This document shows, one piece after another, positions 1 to 10,244 of a DNA stretch of 64,000 nucleotides. Numbering within the stretch: position 1 is the first letter of the stretch; the number at the start of each line of letters is the position of its first letter. The notes beneath the pieces were generated by a model, which saw nothing but the letters and a program-made list of their open reading frames with translations, was not told the origin of the DNA and made no database searches. This DNA is from Acanthococcus lagerstroemiae (Eukaryota; Arthropoda; Insecta; Hemiptera; Eriococcidae), in the NCBI GenBank assembly GCA_031841125.1, contig CM063113.1, positions 22,217,312 through 22,281,311 of the forward strand, in the 5' to 3' direction. The translations under genes were made by a program, and so were the position numbers.

Positions 1-2
1 AA

Positions 3-676
3 TCAAAGATTGACTTATCCAAATTAGTCCCTGTTCAGAACCCTGAATCTAGTTGGGGTATAATGGCAGACGATACTTCAATAGTTAGGATCAATTTAAC
101 CGCGGTAGATCCTAAGGAAATACCGAACAACTTGTCAATAAAAGACAATCAAATAATGAAAGCCATAGACTTACATTTGCTCACCCACCTAAATATGACT
201 GCCTCCAGATACAGTGCAAAAATTAGAAATGCTTTCAAAACACTCAAATATGCCAGAACTTCATCTGCTGTAGATCATCCAAGGAAAAAATGGTTTGGGG
301 CTGCTGCAACAGCAGCGTCTACCAACCTAGTACAGGCAGCAGCCACAAGCCGTACGAAGCAGGTAAGACAATCTCCAAACTGCAGGAAGAAATATCAGTC
401 ATTAAAGAACAATTACTTTGGATGAAATCACAGATGGTAGAAAATCACTTGAATTACCTACAAGGTGTGGAGATTCTTGTAAAAAAGTCACAAATTTAAG
501 GACTGGAAGGCATGTTTTTGTACAATCGACTTAAAGAACTAAGTAAGGCAATAAAACAAGTCAATTCCACAGATGCGGCTAAGATCTGGATCGACGAAAT
601 CTTGGAAGATCATGCCCAAGATACAACGACTTCATTACTGCTTCTTAAATCTGTGATAATCACGACAGTTCTCTGA
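3..676 (+). pseudogene. Broken envelope-like or unknown protein remnant
   Basis: A protein-like reading runs from the window edge to about 365, shifts frame, continues to a stop at 497-499, and resumes in the same frame from 500 to the TGA at 674-676. The first block carries potential N-glycosylation sites (NLS, NLT, NMT), then a basic PRKK stretch followed directly by an Ala/Gly-rich segment (WFGAAATAAS). The later blocks are rich in Leu, Ile, Gln, Glu and Lys and look coiled-coil. A basic site, a small-residue segment and a coiled coil in that order recall class I fusion or envelope proteins of endogenous viral elements. I do not recognise the family, and a retroelement structural protein is also possible. 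It is clearly non-functional because of the frameshift and stop, and it is cut by the window edge. Confidence 0.3.
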
Positions 677-739
677 CATCTTACTATACAAGAAGCGTTT
701 GTCTCTGAACATTTGGGTGTTTCTTGTGTAAAGAAGATC

Positions 740-1225
740 CCCACCATCTGTCGCATGGATGACAGGTGTTCACGCCATCTGAGCCTCGAGTCAATGTATC
801 TCGTCAAACTATCTATGAATATTACTGATCCCAGGGTGCCTACAGGTGTCCTGGTGTTCACGCTATCTGAGTCTCGGGCCAATCACACTGTCACTGCCGA
901 CACACATCCAGGTAAAAGAGAGAATTCGCATTTTACTCCCCTCTCATCAAGTCATCTCAACTTACAAGTGGTGGCTGGATTACAGTGCGAAGTTGACAAG
1001 GGTTCTGATCACGCCATCTGAGTCTCAATACAAAGTATTCAGTCACACTACCTATGGATACCATTGATCCCACTGCACCTCTGTCTGTAGGTGTTAACAT
1101 GTTCGCGCTATCTGAGCCTCAATCAAATACTGTTTCTATCTACAGCAATACATCCGTTAAAAGTAATTCTGCATTTCAATCCTCTCATATCGAGTAAACT
1201 TATGGATGGTGGTGTGATTACAACG
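740..1225 (+). repeat. Diverged tandem duplication, period about 239 bp
   Basis: Two adjacent copies of about 239 bp can be aligned by eye. CACGCCATCT occurs at 771 and 1010, a GGTGTTCACGCTATCTGAG-like block recurs near 850 and 1093, and a GATTACA block recurs at 978 and 1216. The copies have diverged substantially. The open readings across them are not conserved between copies, so this looks like non-coding duplication. Confidence 0.7.
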
Positions 1226-1807
1226 CATGGTTGGAAAGGTTTGTCTTTAAGAATATTCGAACTAAAACGTGCCCAATTCTACGCGAAACGTATTTGCTAT
1301 ACAATATGTCATCGTGCAGAAAATGCGGCGATGTTAGGAAGTACTTTTTGTTTTCACTGCGTGTGGCTTCTTGTACATAAGTATAGAAAGTTTTTATTAA
1401 CTTTTGGCCCGCCAGTTGCGTGTAAACTTCAGTCACACGGTGCTAGGGCGCATCTACAGGCGTACTTATAAAAACCTTATACACACGAATCATCGTCGCT
1501 GATCCGAGGAACAAACAGCAGCGCTCTACCCACTTTCGTCGAAATTCGAAAAACTTTTTGTGGCAAACGGCGAACTAATCGTACTGCATTTCAACCGAGC
1601 TATATACTCAAAGGCGGAGGGTGACAAGTGCAGTTCTTCACAGTTCTACAACTCGAGAACTCATCGTACTTATATCACTTTCTCCGTCGGGTAAGTTGAA
1701 ATCCGCGACGCTTCGAGATGAAAAAAAGGAAAAAATAATTCACAAATTTTCTGGGAAACATAAACCCATAATAAACTATTCATTTGATGAATGTTCAGCA
1801 CAGCGCT
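1226..1807. other. No gene recognised
   Basis: Mixed-composition unique-looking sequence with short open readings on both strands. None has a splice context or similarity I can name. Confidence 0.5.
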
Positions 1808-1957
1808 ATGATAGGAATACATTTCGGTGGCAAAGATTCTGTTTTCCTCCTTGCACTCGCAATCAGCACCGCGGTTGGTCTGGCCTACAGAAACCACCAA
1901 ATGCGTCTCGAGCAATTACTTGGACTCAGGGGGGCCACAAAGGCTAGGAGGCAATAA
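1808..1957 (+). CDS. Possible 49-residue single-pass membrane microprotein
   Basis: An ATG at 1808 opens 49 codons ending in TAA at 1955-1957. The product has a short N-terminus, one hydrophobic helix (SVFLLALAISTAVGLAY, about residues 11-27), then a basic, Gln/Leu-containing tail ending in Arg-rich residues. This would fit a signal anchor or a small type II or III membrane protein. Nothing else supports it: there is no recognised family, and it lies on the strand opposite the Trpm exon 0.7 kb away, so it would sit inside a Trpm intron. It could be a chance reading. Confidence 0.22.
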   Translation: MIGIHFGGKDSVFLLALAISTAVGLAYRNHQMRLEQLLGLRGATKARRQ

Positions 1958-2687
1958 TTCCACATTAAAACCTTCACGAAGCTTCACAACGTATACACGG
2001 TAAATTCTCACCTAACTATTTTTTCGCTAATACCTTCCGCTCACGTACTTCAACGAACGTCTGCGTTTCCCACTACACGATACCTAACCACAAAAAAAGA
2101 AAAGGACACATACAAACCCACGGGACGGTAATGAAACTCATACTTCGGTACGCGCTATGAACTCGACAGGCAAGAAAATCTTGAGGATTGAAGAAGAGGC
2201 TCGCCATTCGGTCGTTTCACTTTCACCTTTTTGCGTTGTTTCTAACAGGAAGAAGTCCAAAATGTTCGACTTCTGGACTTTCCACCTCCATATTTTATGA
2301 TTATGTCCAGAGAAAGGAACCTAATGTAACAGAGTTTCAGGTACTTTTCCAAGGGCACCATTAGAGGCCTCTAGATTAAACAACAGAGAACATCAAATTT
2401 GACGGGTGGGGGAGGGGGAGAGTTGAAAATATTGGCTTCAGGTTTGAGCTTGTGGGTCCTTCGGCTTTCAGGGTTTTGTCTTCTGACAGCCGCAATTTCG
2501 GAATTTGCGGCTTACACTGTTCTATGGTCACAGGGAACACTCCAGACGAAGCATAACAGTGCGAGTACAAATATTACGATGCAAAATTACATTGCGCCAT
2601 ACCAAAGTCGACCACAGATTTGGCGAATTCAAATTCGAACACGTCGGCCGGTTCCGAAGAAGAATGAAATCAAACACGTTCACTTAC
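1958..2687 (-). other. Start of the Trpm intron after the SWIE exon; no further exon seen
   Basis: On the minus strand this follows the donor of the 2688-2770 exon. I searched it for the Cys-rich continuation expected next in TRPM proteins (CCCG motif, then the LSDAT/MHR region) and did not find it, so the next exon lies beyond position 1 or in sequence I could not recognise. Confidence 0.5.
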
Positions 2688-2770
2688 CGTTGAGGATCCT
2701 TTGGGTTCGGTATGTATTTCGAGCACTCCCGCTTGTGGAATGTGGCCTCGATCCAGCTTCGAGCTGCAAG
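2688..2770 (-). CDS. Trpm: TRPM cation channel, N-terminal SWIE/KREC exon
   Basis: Read on the minus strand, a pyrimidine-rich tract and CAG acceptor (2773-2771) precede an 83-bp exon that ends at a GTAAGTG donor (2687-2681). It translates as LAARSWIEATFHKREC then SKYIPNPKDPQR. This is the conserved N-terminal block of TRPM channels, in which an S-W-I-E...K-R-E-C...I-P-x-x-K-D-P-x-R pattern precedes the cysteine-rich stretch and the cytoplasmic MHR domains. TRPM proteins are tetrameric six-helix cation channels; insect TRPM is linked to zinc and magnesium handling. The exon starts in phase 0 and ends two bases into an Arg codon (CG), so the next exon must supply one base. A second possible acceptor lies 7 bp inside (CTTGCAG). 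Confidence 0.85.
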
Positions 2771-4003
2771 CTGAAAACAAAAGAAAAAAAAAGAACACGT
2801 AAATAACTAGCAGAAAGGTGCCTGCAACTGCATTTCAGTAACTAAGTTTATGAGGTACTTTACATAGAACAAATTCACACGTGATTTCATTGTTATCTAC
2901 TTTGGTTTATGTGTTGAGAGCCTGAAGAGCCATCGTTTCTGAGGGGAGGGGGGTAGATGGGATTACCTGCCACGCTTTAGTAATGTTTGATGACGTGAAA
3001 TAATCTTATGTAAGCACAGTAATATTACAATCCAAAAATTCATACGTCATATATTACGATTTATACAAATTTATGAAAGGGTGGAAATAAAGATTATTTC
3101 AGCCAATTAATTTGTTATGAAAGCTATATTTGATGTAGTGGAAGACTCGTGATGAGCTTTTATTGCCCGCTCAATGACTAGGCAATATTGTTTATGTACT
3201 GAGAGTCACTATTACAGGAATTAAAAGCCATGGTATGCTAACAAACGTACATTATAAGGAATTTGAATAAGGAACTTAAATAATATGCTTCTAGATCATA
3301 GGACCTTTTGGCTTCGGCGTCTTCTTTTAGTTCGGGGTTGCATCATCTAACAGTACATGGAACAAACACATATACTGTCAGTCATAAGATGTCAAGATAA
3401 CGCTAAAATTAACTAGGTAAAGCGCCAATATAGGTAGTATTCTAAAGGCGGTTCGTGAAGTCAATACGAAGCGGCGAGAGGCGGCTCGAGTGATTTGTGA
3501 CTTGTACTAGTGGTCAACATAACAAAAACCTACTTGGGAAAACTTATAGGTGGATTCAATGTCAACAGACTGCTTGAAAATTAAATGCACAACAATTCAA
3601 GGTAGACTCGGAGTCAAAGATTTCTCGAACACCAAGCGCTACTTGAAAGGTTAATTTAATGTTGGTCGACACGAAGAGTCGTTAGATATATTGCAGGGTC
3701 CGTTGAGGTTGGCATTTGCCTAACTTGTAACAGCGCCTGTCAACGTTTGCCAGCAGATGGCTGGTAAGAAGGCGAGCGTTAGTGAGATCAACTGTATAAA
3801 AATCTTGATTAATGCAACGGTTATCTGACCTGTAAATCTTCACGAACTTGCTTCAAACACTAACACAAACACTAGCACACGAGCTTGCTGCTTATTGCAC
3901 GAACAGAAACACTAGCACAAACAAAATTACTAGTAACACGAGCGAATCACGATCTTGCTTAGTCTTTGCAGAAAACCGCACTTCTCAACTACATAAAGTT
4001 CAA
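2771..4003. other. No gene or clear element
   Basis: AT-rich intronic sequence. A low-complexity stretch of repeated CACTAGCACAAACA-like units lies at about 3855-3935. Nothing else is supported. Confidence 0.5.
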
Positions 4004-4335
4004 CACAGAAATGAGACGGGTCTCTTGTCGGCTAACAGGTACCACAGTGACTGGTATGAACAAGATCATGACTCATTGGTTTATCGTTAGTTTTGGAAAA
4101 TCAGGCTCAAGCGATTTGGCTTTGATGAAATATTTGAGGCTGTCGGTACGGGGAATTACAATAGGGACTGAACCTTTTTTATCTTACCTGTCGGCTATCA
4201 ACGATAACGAAACACTAATGCTGGTATAGTCGAAGTTGAAACATATGCTTTGCCTTTGTTGAAGCATCCGAGGCTATCGCATGTTCAAGATATATCACGT
4301 TCGAGATATTGATTGACCACATGAATATAATATTT
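4004..4335 (+). repeat. Dispersed repeat, copy 1 (second copy at 56668)
   Basis: It shares a series of blocks in the same order with 56668-57040: ATGAGAC, GACTGGTA, ATGACTCATTGGTT, CAGGCTCAAGCG, GAGTTACAATAG-like, GACCGGACCTTTTTT-like, ACGAAACACTA, and a final ATATTTCGACTATTAATTA-like block. The copies are diverged and contain gaps. There is no coding capacity, and I cannot assign the class. Confidence 0.6.
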
Positions 4336-5324
4336 CGACCATTAATTACACAGCTCAACAAATCTAAATCTGTTGCAATTCTCCGGGCATGGAATAGATT
4401 CAACACTGATTCCAATTCCAAGCTTCATTTTTTGCAAAGGGCTCGACATTTTCATTCGTTTATTAGGAATTTTATTATTTGTATTAAGAATTTCAGAAGC
4501 GTTATGTTGGTCACACTGATTGTGTTAAGGACGTCTGCGCACACGCTATCAGGTGATACTGCGGAGCGCTGAAGGATGCTTGTTTTCGGCTGCAGAGATG
4601 CGTGCATCTTTGGTGACCTTACTAACTTATGCCCACCCAGTAGTTGCAGTGCGTCCATTTTGCGTACTTCAGAATGACCAAACAAAGGGAACAATCAGAG
4701 AATTTCTGTAGGATCTTTTTATTCTCTTTGGAATAAATCGAGCCATTTACGAAAAATTAAGCTTGGCATTGAATTCAGCGTTCGAAATACTTCTAGAATC
4801 ATCTATTGATATACCGCAGAATTTTTGACTGTTGAGTTGTGTTATTATAGTGAGACACTAGTAACTGAAGTCGAATTTTTTCAACAGATGGGATGTACGG
4901 TGATGTACACAAGCCCAAGTGACCCTGGCAACAGTGAAACTCAAGACCTGGAGTGTATCTATTCGGGCATCGCATCAGAGATCCGGGGGGTACATGCCTC
5001 TAGTATTACACCACAGCTAAGTAACATATCTGCAACTCCAGAACTAACTCGATAACCTACATAGTTTCGCTTCAGTTAATTTTATTCTCCTTCCAAATTC
5101 CAGGCTGCTACAGCGGCTGACAAGTTATCGTAGTCCGATCCAAGAAAGGTACAGCTGTTAATTAAACTGTTCCTTGCAAATCTACTGATCAACATGCAAT
5201 TTGTAGACGCCCATCAAACAACAATTCGTCTTCTTCGACGGTGTAATATGTGTGCTTCAAAAAGTCATGTCAGATGAGATTCTACTCGGCTGCCATTCAG
5301 TTGAATATACATTCCACTTTTGAT
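4336..5324. other. No gene; possible retroelement pol scrap at 4600-4710
   Basis: One short plus-strand reading near 4600 contains SLVTLLTYAHPVVAV. This loosely resembles the start of the RNase H region of gypsy-type polyproteins (a T-L-L-x-Y-x-x-P pattern), but it is too short to call. The rest has no recognisable content. Confidence 0.2.
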
Positions 5325-5838
5325 CAATGAAAGTGGTACGAAGGAGACACGAATAACTACAGACCCATCACGCTTACCTCCAAGCTGTGTCAAATGTTCT
5401 CAAAAATCGTAAAAAATCGCATTTATAACCAGCTGAACTGGAACCGAAGTCCAGAGCAGACCAGGTTCCAGAAAGATAGGTCTACAATAGATCAAATTTT
5501 CATCATCAATCAATTGATAGGGGGAAAAAACGAATACGGGCACCCTCTTAATCTCCTCTTCGCAGTTTTTCAAAAGAGGTTCGACTCGATATATTCATCA
5601 TATCTCTGGGAAACACTACACAGATAAGGAATTCCAGACAAAATAATAAAAATTCCTGGGAAATACGTACGAAGAATCGGAAGAAAGGCTAAAGCTAGAC
5701 AAAATAGGGCAAAAATTCAAAAGGGTAAAACGAAAATAACAGCATAAAAATTGCCAGAAAGTGGCTCTACGATTTCTGGTTTGCAACAAACAGCAAATGA
5801 GCTCCAACAAGTGCTGGACGAATTCTGCAATGTTACCG
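5325..5838 (+). mobile_element. RTE-like non-LTR retrotransposon, RT core fragment
   Basis: The translation contains DTNNYRPITLTSKLCQMFSKI, SPEQTRFQKDRSTIDQIF and LLFAVFQKRFDSIYSS. These match the RT fingers and palm: N-Y-R-P-I, E-Q-x-G-F with G replaced, R-S-T-I-D, and F-V-D-x-x-K-A-F-D-S, in which the first catalytic Asp is lost. A stop follows at 5625-5627 and the reading continues with GIPDKIIKI and, near 5790, ELQQVLDEFCN, the thumb region after the missing second catalytic box. It is broken by stops and a central deletion, and is interrupted at 5839 by the next feature; its 3' part resumes at about 6590. The RTE-type assignment is from memory of the family pattern. Confidence 0.8.
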
Positions 5839-6589
5839 ACTTTTCGGCCTTCGGCCGAAAAGCACTCGGAACTCGCTTCGCTCGTTCCTCGCAGTAGTAA
5901 CTAAAAGTACTCGGAACTCGCTTCGCTCGTTCCTCGCGAAATCAAGACACTGTCGACACGTTTTAAGTCGTTAACGTTTTAAAAAACGCAAATGTCGACA
6001 AGGACTAGTGGTATTCGGCTGAAATGTTTAAGGCCATTCACGTTTTAAAAAACGCAACTCTCGACAGGGAATAGTATTATAAAAATATAAAACTACCCGG
6101 CTATCAAAATTAGAGTTCGTATAAATTTGAAATCGATACATTCAAGGCGGAAACGTGTAAGACCGAAACATTTGTATAATACAACAAAACTACGCGGCTA
6201 TCAAAATTTGATTTCGTATAAATTAAATCCCAAACAACATCGAGTACATAAGTCGCCTCGCGCTTCTTATGCTGAACTTAAATCGAGGAAACTCGTGAAC
6301 GACTCAACCGATTGTCATCAAACTTTCACCAATACAACTTCGAGTACTTCTCTATAATGTACCAAAATTTGGAATCAAATGATTCGATAGTTCCTGAGAT
6401 TTTTGTGCCACAAATTTTGTCCTCAAGGAAAACTCACGAACGGCTCGACCGATTGCCTTCAAAAGCTTATTTTAACAACTTCGAGTACTTCTCCATAATA
6501 TACCAAAATTTGGAATCAATTGATTCAATAGTTTCTGAGATTTTCTTCCCACAATAAGTCACATATTTCGGTCAAATTACATACATCAT
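5839..6589 (+). repeat. Modular repeat inserted in the RTE-like element
   Basis: The insert opens with a palindrome (CTTTTCGGCC-TTC-GGCCGAAAAG, 5839-5861). It then has two copies of a CTCGGAACTCGCTTCGCTCG module (about 5871 and 5910), two copies of a GTTTTAAAAAACGCAA-TCGACA module (about 5976 and 6040), two copies of a CGGCTATCAAAATT-TTCGTATAAAT module (about 6096 and 6192), and two copies of an ACGAACGGCTCGACCGATTG...TACCAAAATTTGGAATCAA module (about 6295 and 6428). A third copy of the last module is at 48785. Every internal piece is doubled, and no protein is coded. Confidence 0.65.
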
Positions 6590-6845
6590 TTCAAAAAAGC
6601 TTGGATACGAAATAAGTAGAACAAACTCATGGAAAAACTCTTGGAGCTTAAAAGATATTTACAAAAGCAAATGGTAATAAAACTAAAAATCCACGCGTTG
6701 GAAAAATGTACCATTCTAGTACTCGCATATGGGACGCAATCTTGGGCCGCAACTGACAATCAACTATGGAAAATTGGAGACACTCAATGGTGAGCTAGCA
6801 TGGAGCAGAGATGCCATGCCAGAGCAAAGGAACGCTGGACCAATA
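6590..6845 (+). mobile_element. RTE-like retrotransposon, C-terminal fragment
   Basis: The translation reads KLGYEISRTNSW, then SLKDIYKSKMVIKLKIHALEK, LAYGTQSWAATDNQLWKI and, after a stop, AKERWTNIRE. This is the region after the RT thumb in RTE-type ORFs, where S-L-K-D-I-F-K-S-K-x-P-I-K-L-K-I and Y-G-x-Q-T-W are conserved. It continues the 5325-5838 fragment in order and orientation, so the two are one copy split by the modular repeat. Confidence 0.75.
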
Positions 6846-7389
6846 TAAGGGAGACCTATGCATAAGGTGGGCGCACTAAAATGAAGAAATTGCGTTGTTC
6901 GTAGCTTTATTGTAAATCCTGTTTTTGTGTTAGTTGTCAAAGAATATTCAAACGATGGCAATACTCTCTTAAGGTTAATGAAAGTCGTCGTCGCCATAAT
7001 ATTTAAAACTGGGGGGGTGGGGGGGGGGGGTAAATTTTATTTGCTCAGTCAAATAAAGATGATAATGAAAACATAATGAAACGTTTGTAAACATTATTCC
7101 GATAAGAAAAACATCAACTTGAGATGAACAGAGATCCAGTTTTGTTTTTGCTAGTCAATTACAACTTTCATAATTTTTGTACTCCCTTACATGAAAAATG
7201 TTCCGACGCCATAAACACACAGAACATATCAGAACGATTATAGTATGAAGACAGGGCGTCACTTCCCCAACACCGTACACTGTAATAACTCACTAGACAT
7301 TGAACCAACCAACAGGACGACAGACACACCATACTTACTATACGGTATTACTCTAACTTCATCAAGGGCTAATTAGTCTCAGGATTCAC
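6846..7389. other. No gene; poly-G run
   Basis: A G-rich tract lies at about 7010-7031. The remainder is AT-rich with no recognisable feature. Confidence 0.5.
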
Positions 7390-9034
7390 AGTAATAAAAC
7401 GAATGTAAATCGCGGATGAGCTTCGCGCTCTTTTCCCCCTTTCTGCCCCTACTGCCGTCGTACCATGACCACCTGTGGAGCCGACCAGGGGAGCCTGTCC
7501 TAGTTATGGGGAGTCATCGCCCTAGACCTACTGCGTGAATTCTCATACACGCTCGGCATCCTCCTTGGCCCGCGACACTTTGCCGGCGAACTGGATCATC
7601 GCTGACCAATTCTGCGGGCTAGCCAGCATCACTTCAAACATTGTCTCGGGAGTGATGTGGCTGCCTCAGACGCCTCGAGCGCTGCTTGTGCATCATTCCA
7701 CACAGTGCAGCAAAAGATGGTATGCTGTCCGCCGTGGAACTTAGCTAGATAATGCGTACCTTGTTACAACGGTTAAAATGACCGTTGCAGCATCCCCAAT
7801 GAGCATTTGCGTAAGATGGTACGTCAGCTCACTGTGCCGCTGGGAAAGCCATGCATCGAGATCGTGTACTAGCCTCGTGGTCCAGCGGCCATGGACGGAC
7901 TCTTAAAGGCGAGCCACCCACTCTTGAAGTATCTGCCGCAGACTTCTCTCTCAATTTGTTCCTCTGCTCCTTTCTTTTTTCTATCAGCTGGAGAGAGTTT
8001 CTGGAAGCGCGATCAAGTGAAGCGTTCCCCCTGGTCAGCAGATCAATAGGAGGCATTCGAGCTAGTACAAGGGCCGTTTCATATGAGACAATTCTATACG
8101 CGCAGATTATGCGTAGTGCCCGTAATCCGCTGGACCCTTCCTATGTCTTCTCTGTTCTCGCGGAATGTCGCGACTGACGCCAAACTGGAGGCCCCACAGA
8201 GAAGAACCGAGTGAATTACTGTCGAATACTACCTTCTTCGATTCTCACTCAGCTCCCGGAGATTCGGCATAAGCTGACGCAACACCATCAGCGTCCGCTC
8301 TACTTTCTCTGCCATTGTAAAGAGATGCGGTTTCCAACACAGCTCACCTAGGTACATCATCCGGGGTTGTATGGGTACCGGTTCGCTCAATACCGCTAGA
8401 TCAAACGGCTGTGACCTGCCCCCATTCCCTCTTGGGAAAGGACGAATTCTGTCTCCTGGGCAGCCACCTCTGAGCCATTCACCTGCATCTAGCGAGACAC
8501 CTACCATCTCGACGCTGAGCGTGGAACTGCTGCGAATTTCCTGCTCTGACCTCTCCTCTATAAAAAGGAGAGTGTTGTCGGCAAAGCAGATTGCCTGGGT
8601 TCCTCTCGAAAGTGTAAGCCGTAGAACCCCATCAAAAGACAAGTTTCACAACCCAGATCCTAAGACCGATCCCTGGGGTACACCCGGCAAAATGATCTTC
8701 AGAACCTAGCGGCCTTCTTCGTCTATGTATGCTATTTTACTGTCCACCAGGTAGTTCCTGATGATCACTAATAGGTACCCGAAAGATCCCACTCATGTAT
8801 CGCTTTCAGGATACGCTTCCGAGGCAGTATATTGAAAGCGCCTCTCACGTCAAGACCAACGGCTGCACATAAACCACTTTGGCTGCATACAGTGTTGACG
8901 ATCTTTTGCACACACAACACTGAGTTATTGGTCGACCGACCCGCTTGAAACCCGTAAGACTGAGATTTCGACAGTCCACCTTCAGAAGCGGTATGTGCTT
9001 CCATGCAATAACCCGCTCCAGTAACTTGCCTATG
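7390..9034 (-). mobile_element. R1-like non-LTR retrotransposon, RT to C-terminus
   Basis: Reading leftward from 9034 the frames give GKLLERVIAW, SYGFQAGRSTNNSVLCVQ, GLDVRGAFN (first catalytic block), GVPQGSVLG at about 8650-8690, and CFADNTLLF (8574-8585), where the canonical D-D has become D-N. Next come MMYLGELCWKPHLFTMAEK, a basic helical region, ELTYHLTQMLIG, and FCCTVWNDAQAALE, followed by ETMFEVMLASPQNWSAMIQ and KVSRAKEDAERV, with a stop at 7543-7545. This order and the C-terminal zinc-knuckle/R-A-K-E pattern fit R1-clade ORF2. Several frameshifts make it dead. Its RT is split by a MITE at 9035-9425. Confidence 0.85.
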
Positions 9035-9425
9035 CAGGGTTGCCACTTTTTTTCAGGATTGGTTTTCCCTGACTTTTCCCGGTTTTCCAGGCCAACTTTT
9101 CCAATTTTCCCTGACTTTTTTACAGGATTCCGAGAAAGCCCAGAGGGAGGAGAGTCACAGAAATTTTTTACAATACAGATTTTTAAAAAATCGCTATCGA
9201 GAAGAAGAAGGTACAGATGTAATTTATGTAATATTTTTCAATATTAGAAATACTTAAAGAAAGTTGGAGTCCATTCCAACAGATAAAAAAAGTTTACTCT
9301 GATAAAATACGAACTCGTTTGTTATTTTCAGAAAATTTCCCTGACTTCAATGAAAATTCCCTGACTTTTCCCTGACTGACCAAATTCCCTGGCTTTTCCC
9401 GGTTTTCCAGAAAGTGCCAACCCTG
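9035..9425. mobile_element. 391-bp MITE, CAGGGTTGCCACTTT ends, 5-bp TSD CTATG
   Basis: The left end is CAGGGTTGCCACTTT and the right end is AAAGTGCCAACCCTG. The flanks are the direct repeat CTATG at 9030-9034 and 9426-9430. The interior is built of CCCTGACTTTTCCC-like repeats in both arms and has no coding capacity. The insertion interrupts the RT domain of the R1-like element, whose reading continues on either side, so the empty site is known. Confidence 0.93.
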
Positions 9426-9430
9426 CTATG

Positions 9431-9541
9431 TCATCCAGTAGTCATAGGAGGAGGTACGAGGGGGCACGTCCTCGGGTATGTCATTGCCTTTGAGGAGCAG
9501 GACCAGCCTCGCTGTCTTCTATATCGCCAGGAAAACTCGAA
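9431..9541 (-). mobile_element. R1-like retrotransposon, RT segment upstream of the MITE
   Basis: On the minus strand this reads KTARLVLLLKGNDIPEDVP followed by TSSYDYW-like residues. This is the R1-type block immediately before the G-K-L-L-E-R motif found on the other side of the MITE. A stop lies just before KTAR, and no further upstream homology is recognisable beyond about 9541. Confidence 0.75.
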
Positions 9542-10244
9542 ACCGTTTCGTCGAATGTATCGACAACGCAAGTGAAATACATACTTCTATTCTTCAAGTC
9601 ATGGACAGTAACCTAATAATGCGATAGATTCCTACTGCCACTGTCCGTCGCGCATGCTTTTCGGCACGTGCGACCAGTCTCCGACTTACTCAGCCATCAC
9701 TCTCGTGAAAGCAGAATATAAGGACGAACATACGTATATTCTGCACAATGCAAACGGGCACAGGCACCGAACTACAACTTCGAATGTTTCCAACATCGAC
9801 AATTAACACACCCGGGAGGTTCTAAACTTTTTATTATCGCCGTACACGAACGAGCATCTCTGTCCCGAGTTGTCCGCTCAATAAATAAATAAAAAAAAAG
9901 TACAAGAGATAGACGCGTACATGACAGCATTCTCCAAGTAGAATGCCGCGAGTTATGTTCCAACTTTGTGAACGGCGGTTACAAAATCTTCTGCGGCTGA
10001 GTGGTGGAAATAACCATAAAAAATTCAACGTATACGTCATCCTGTAACAGAAATTTTTCGCGCGAATGGAAACACCTCAAAGATTTAAAAACCCCGTTCA
10101 TTGCCTACATAAAAAGAAAGAAGAAGAAGAAAAAAAAACACCTATAATTCCGTGCCCTGGTTTACGATTTCTCAATAATTCATGGTTTCTTTGCCCCCAC
10201 CCCTCCACACCTAAGTATTAAGTACGCGTAGTTTTTACGTCGTT
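9542..10244. other. No gene recognised
   Basis: Mixed sequence with an A/G-rich run at about 10112-10140. Short open readings only. Confidence 0.5.

Noticed and set aside
713..1021. A 102-codon reading
   Set aside because: It spans the tandem duplication, and the frame is not kept between the two units.
5866..5937. Bacterial-looking CTCGCTTCGCTCG motifs suggesting contamination
   Set aside because: They sit inside an insert within an insect-type retroposon, and other parts of the insert recur at 48785.
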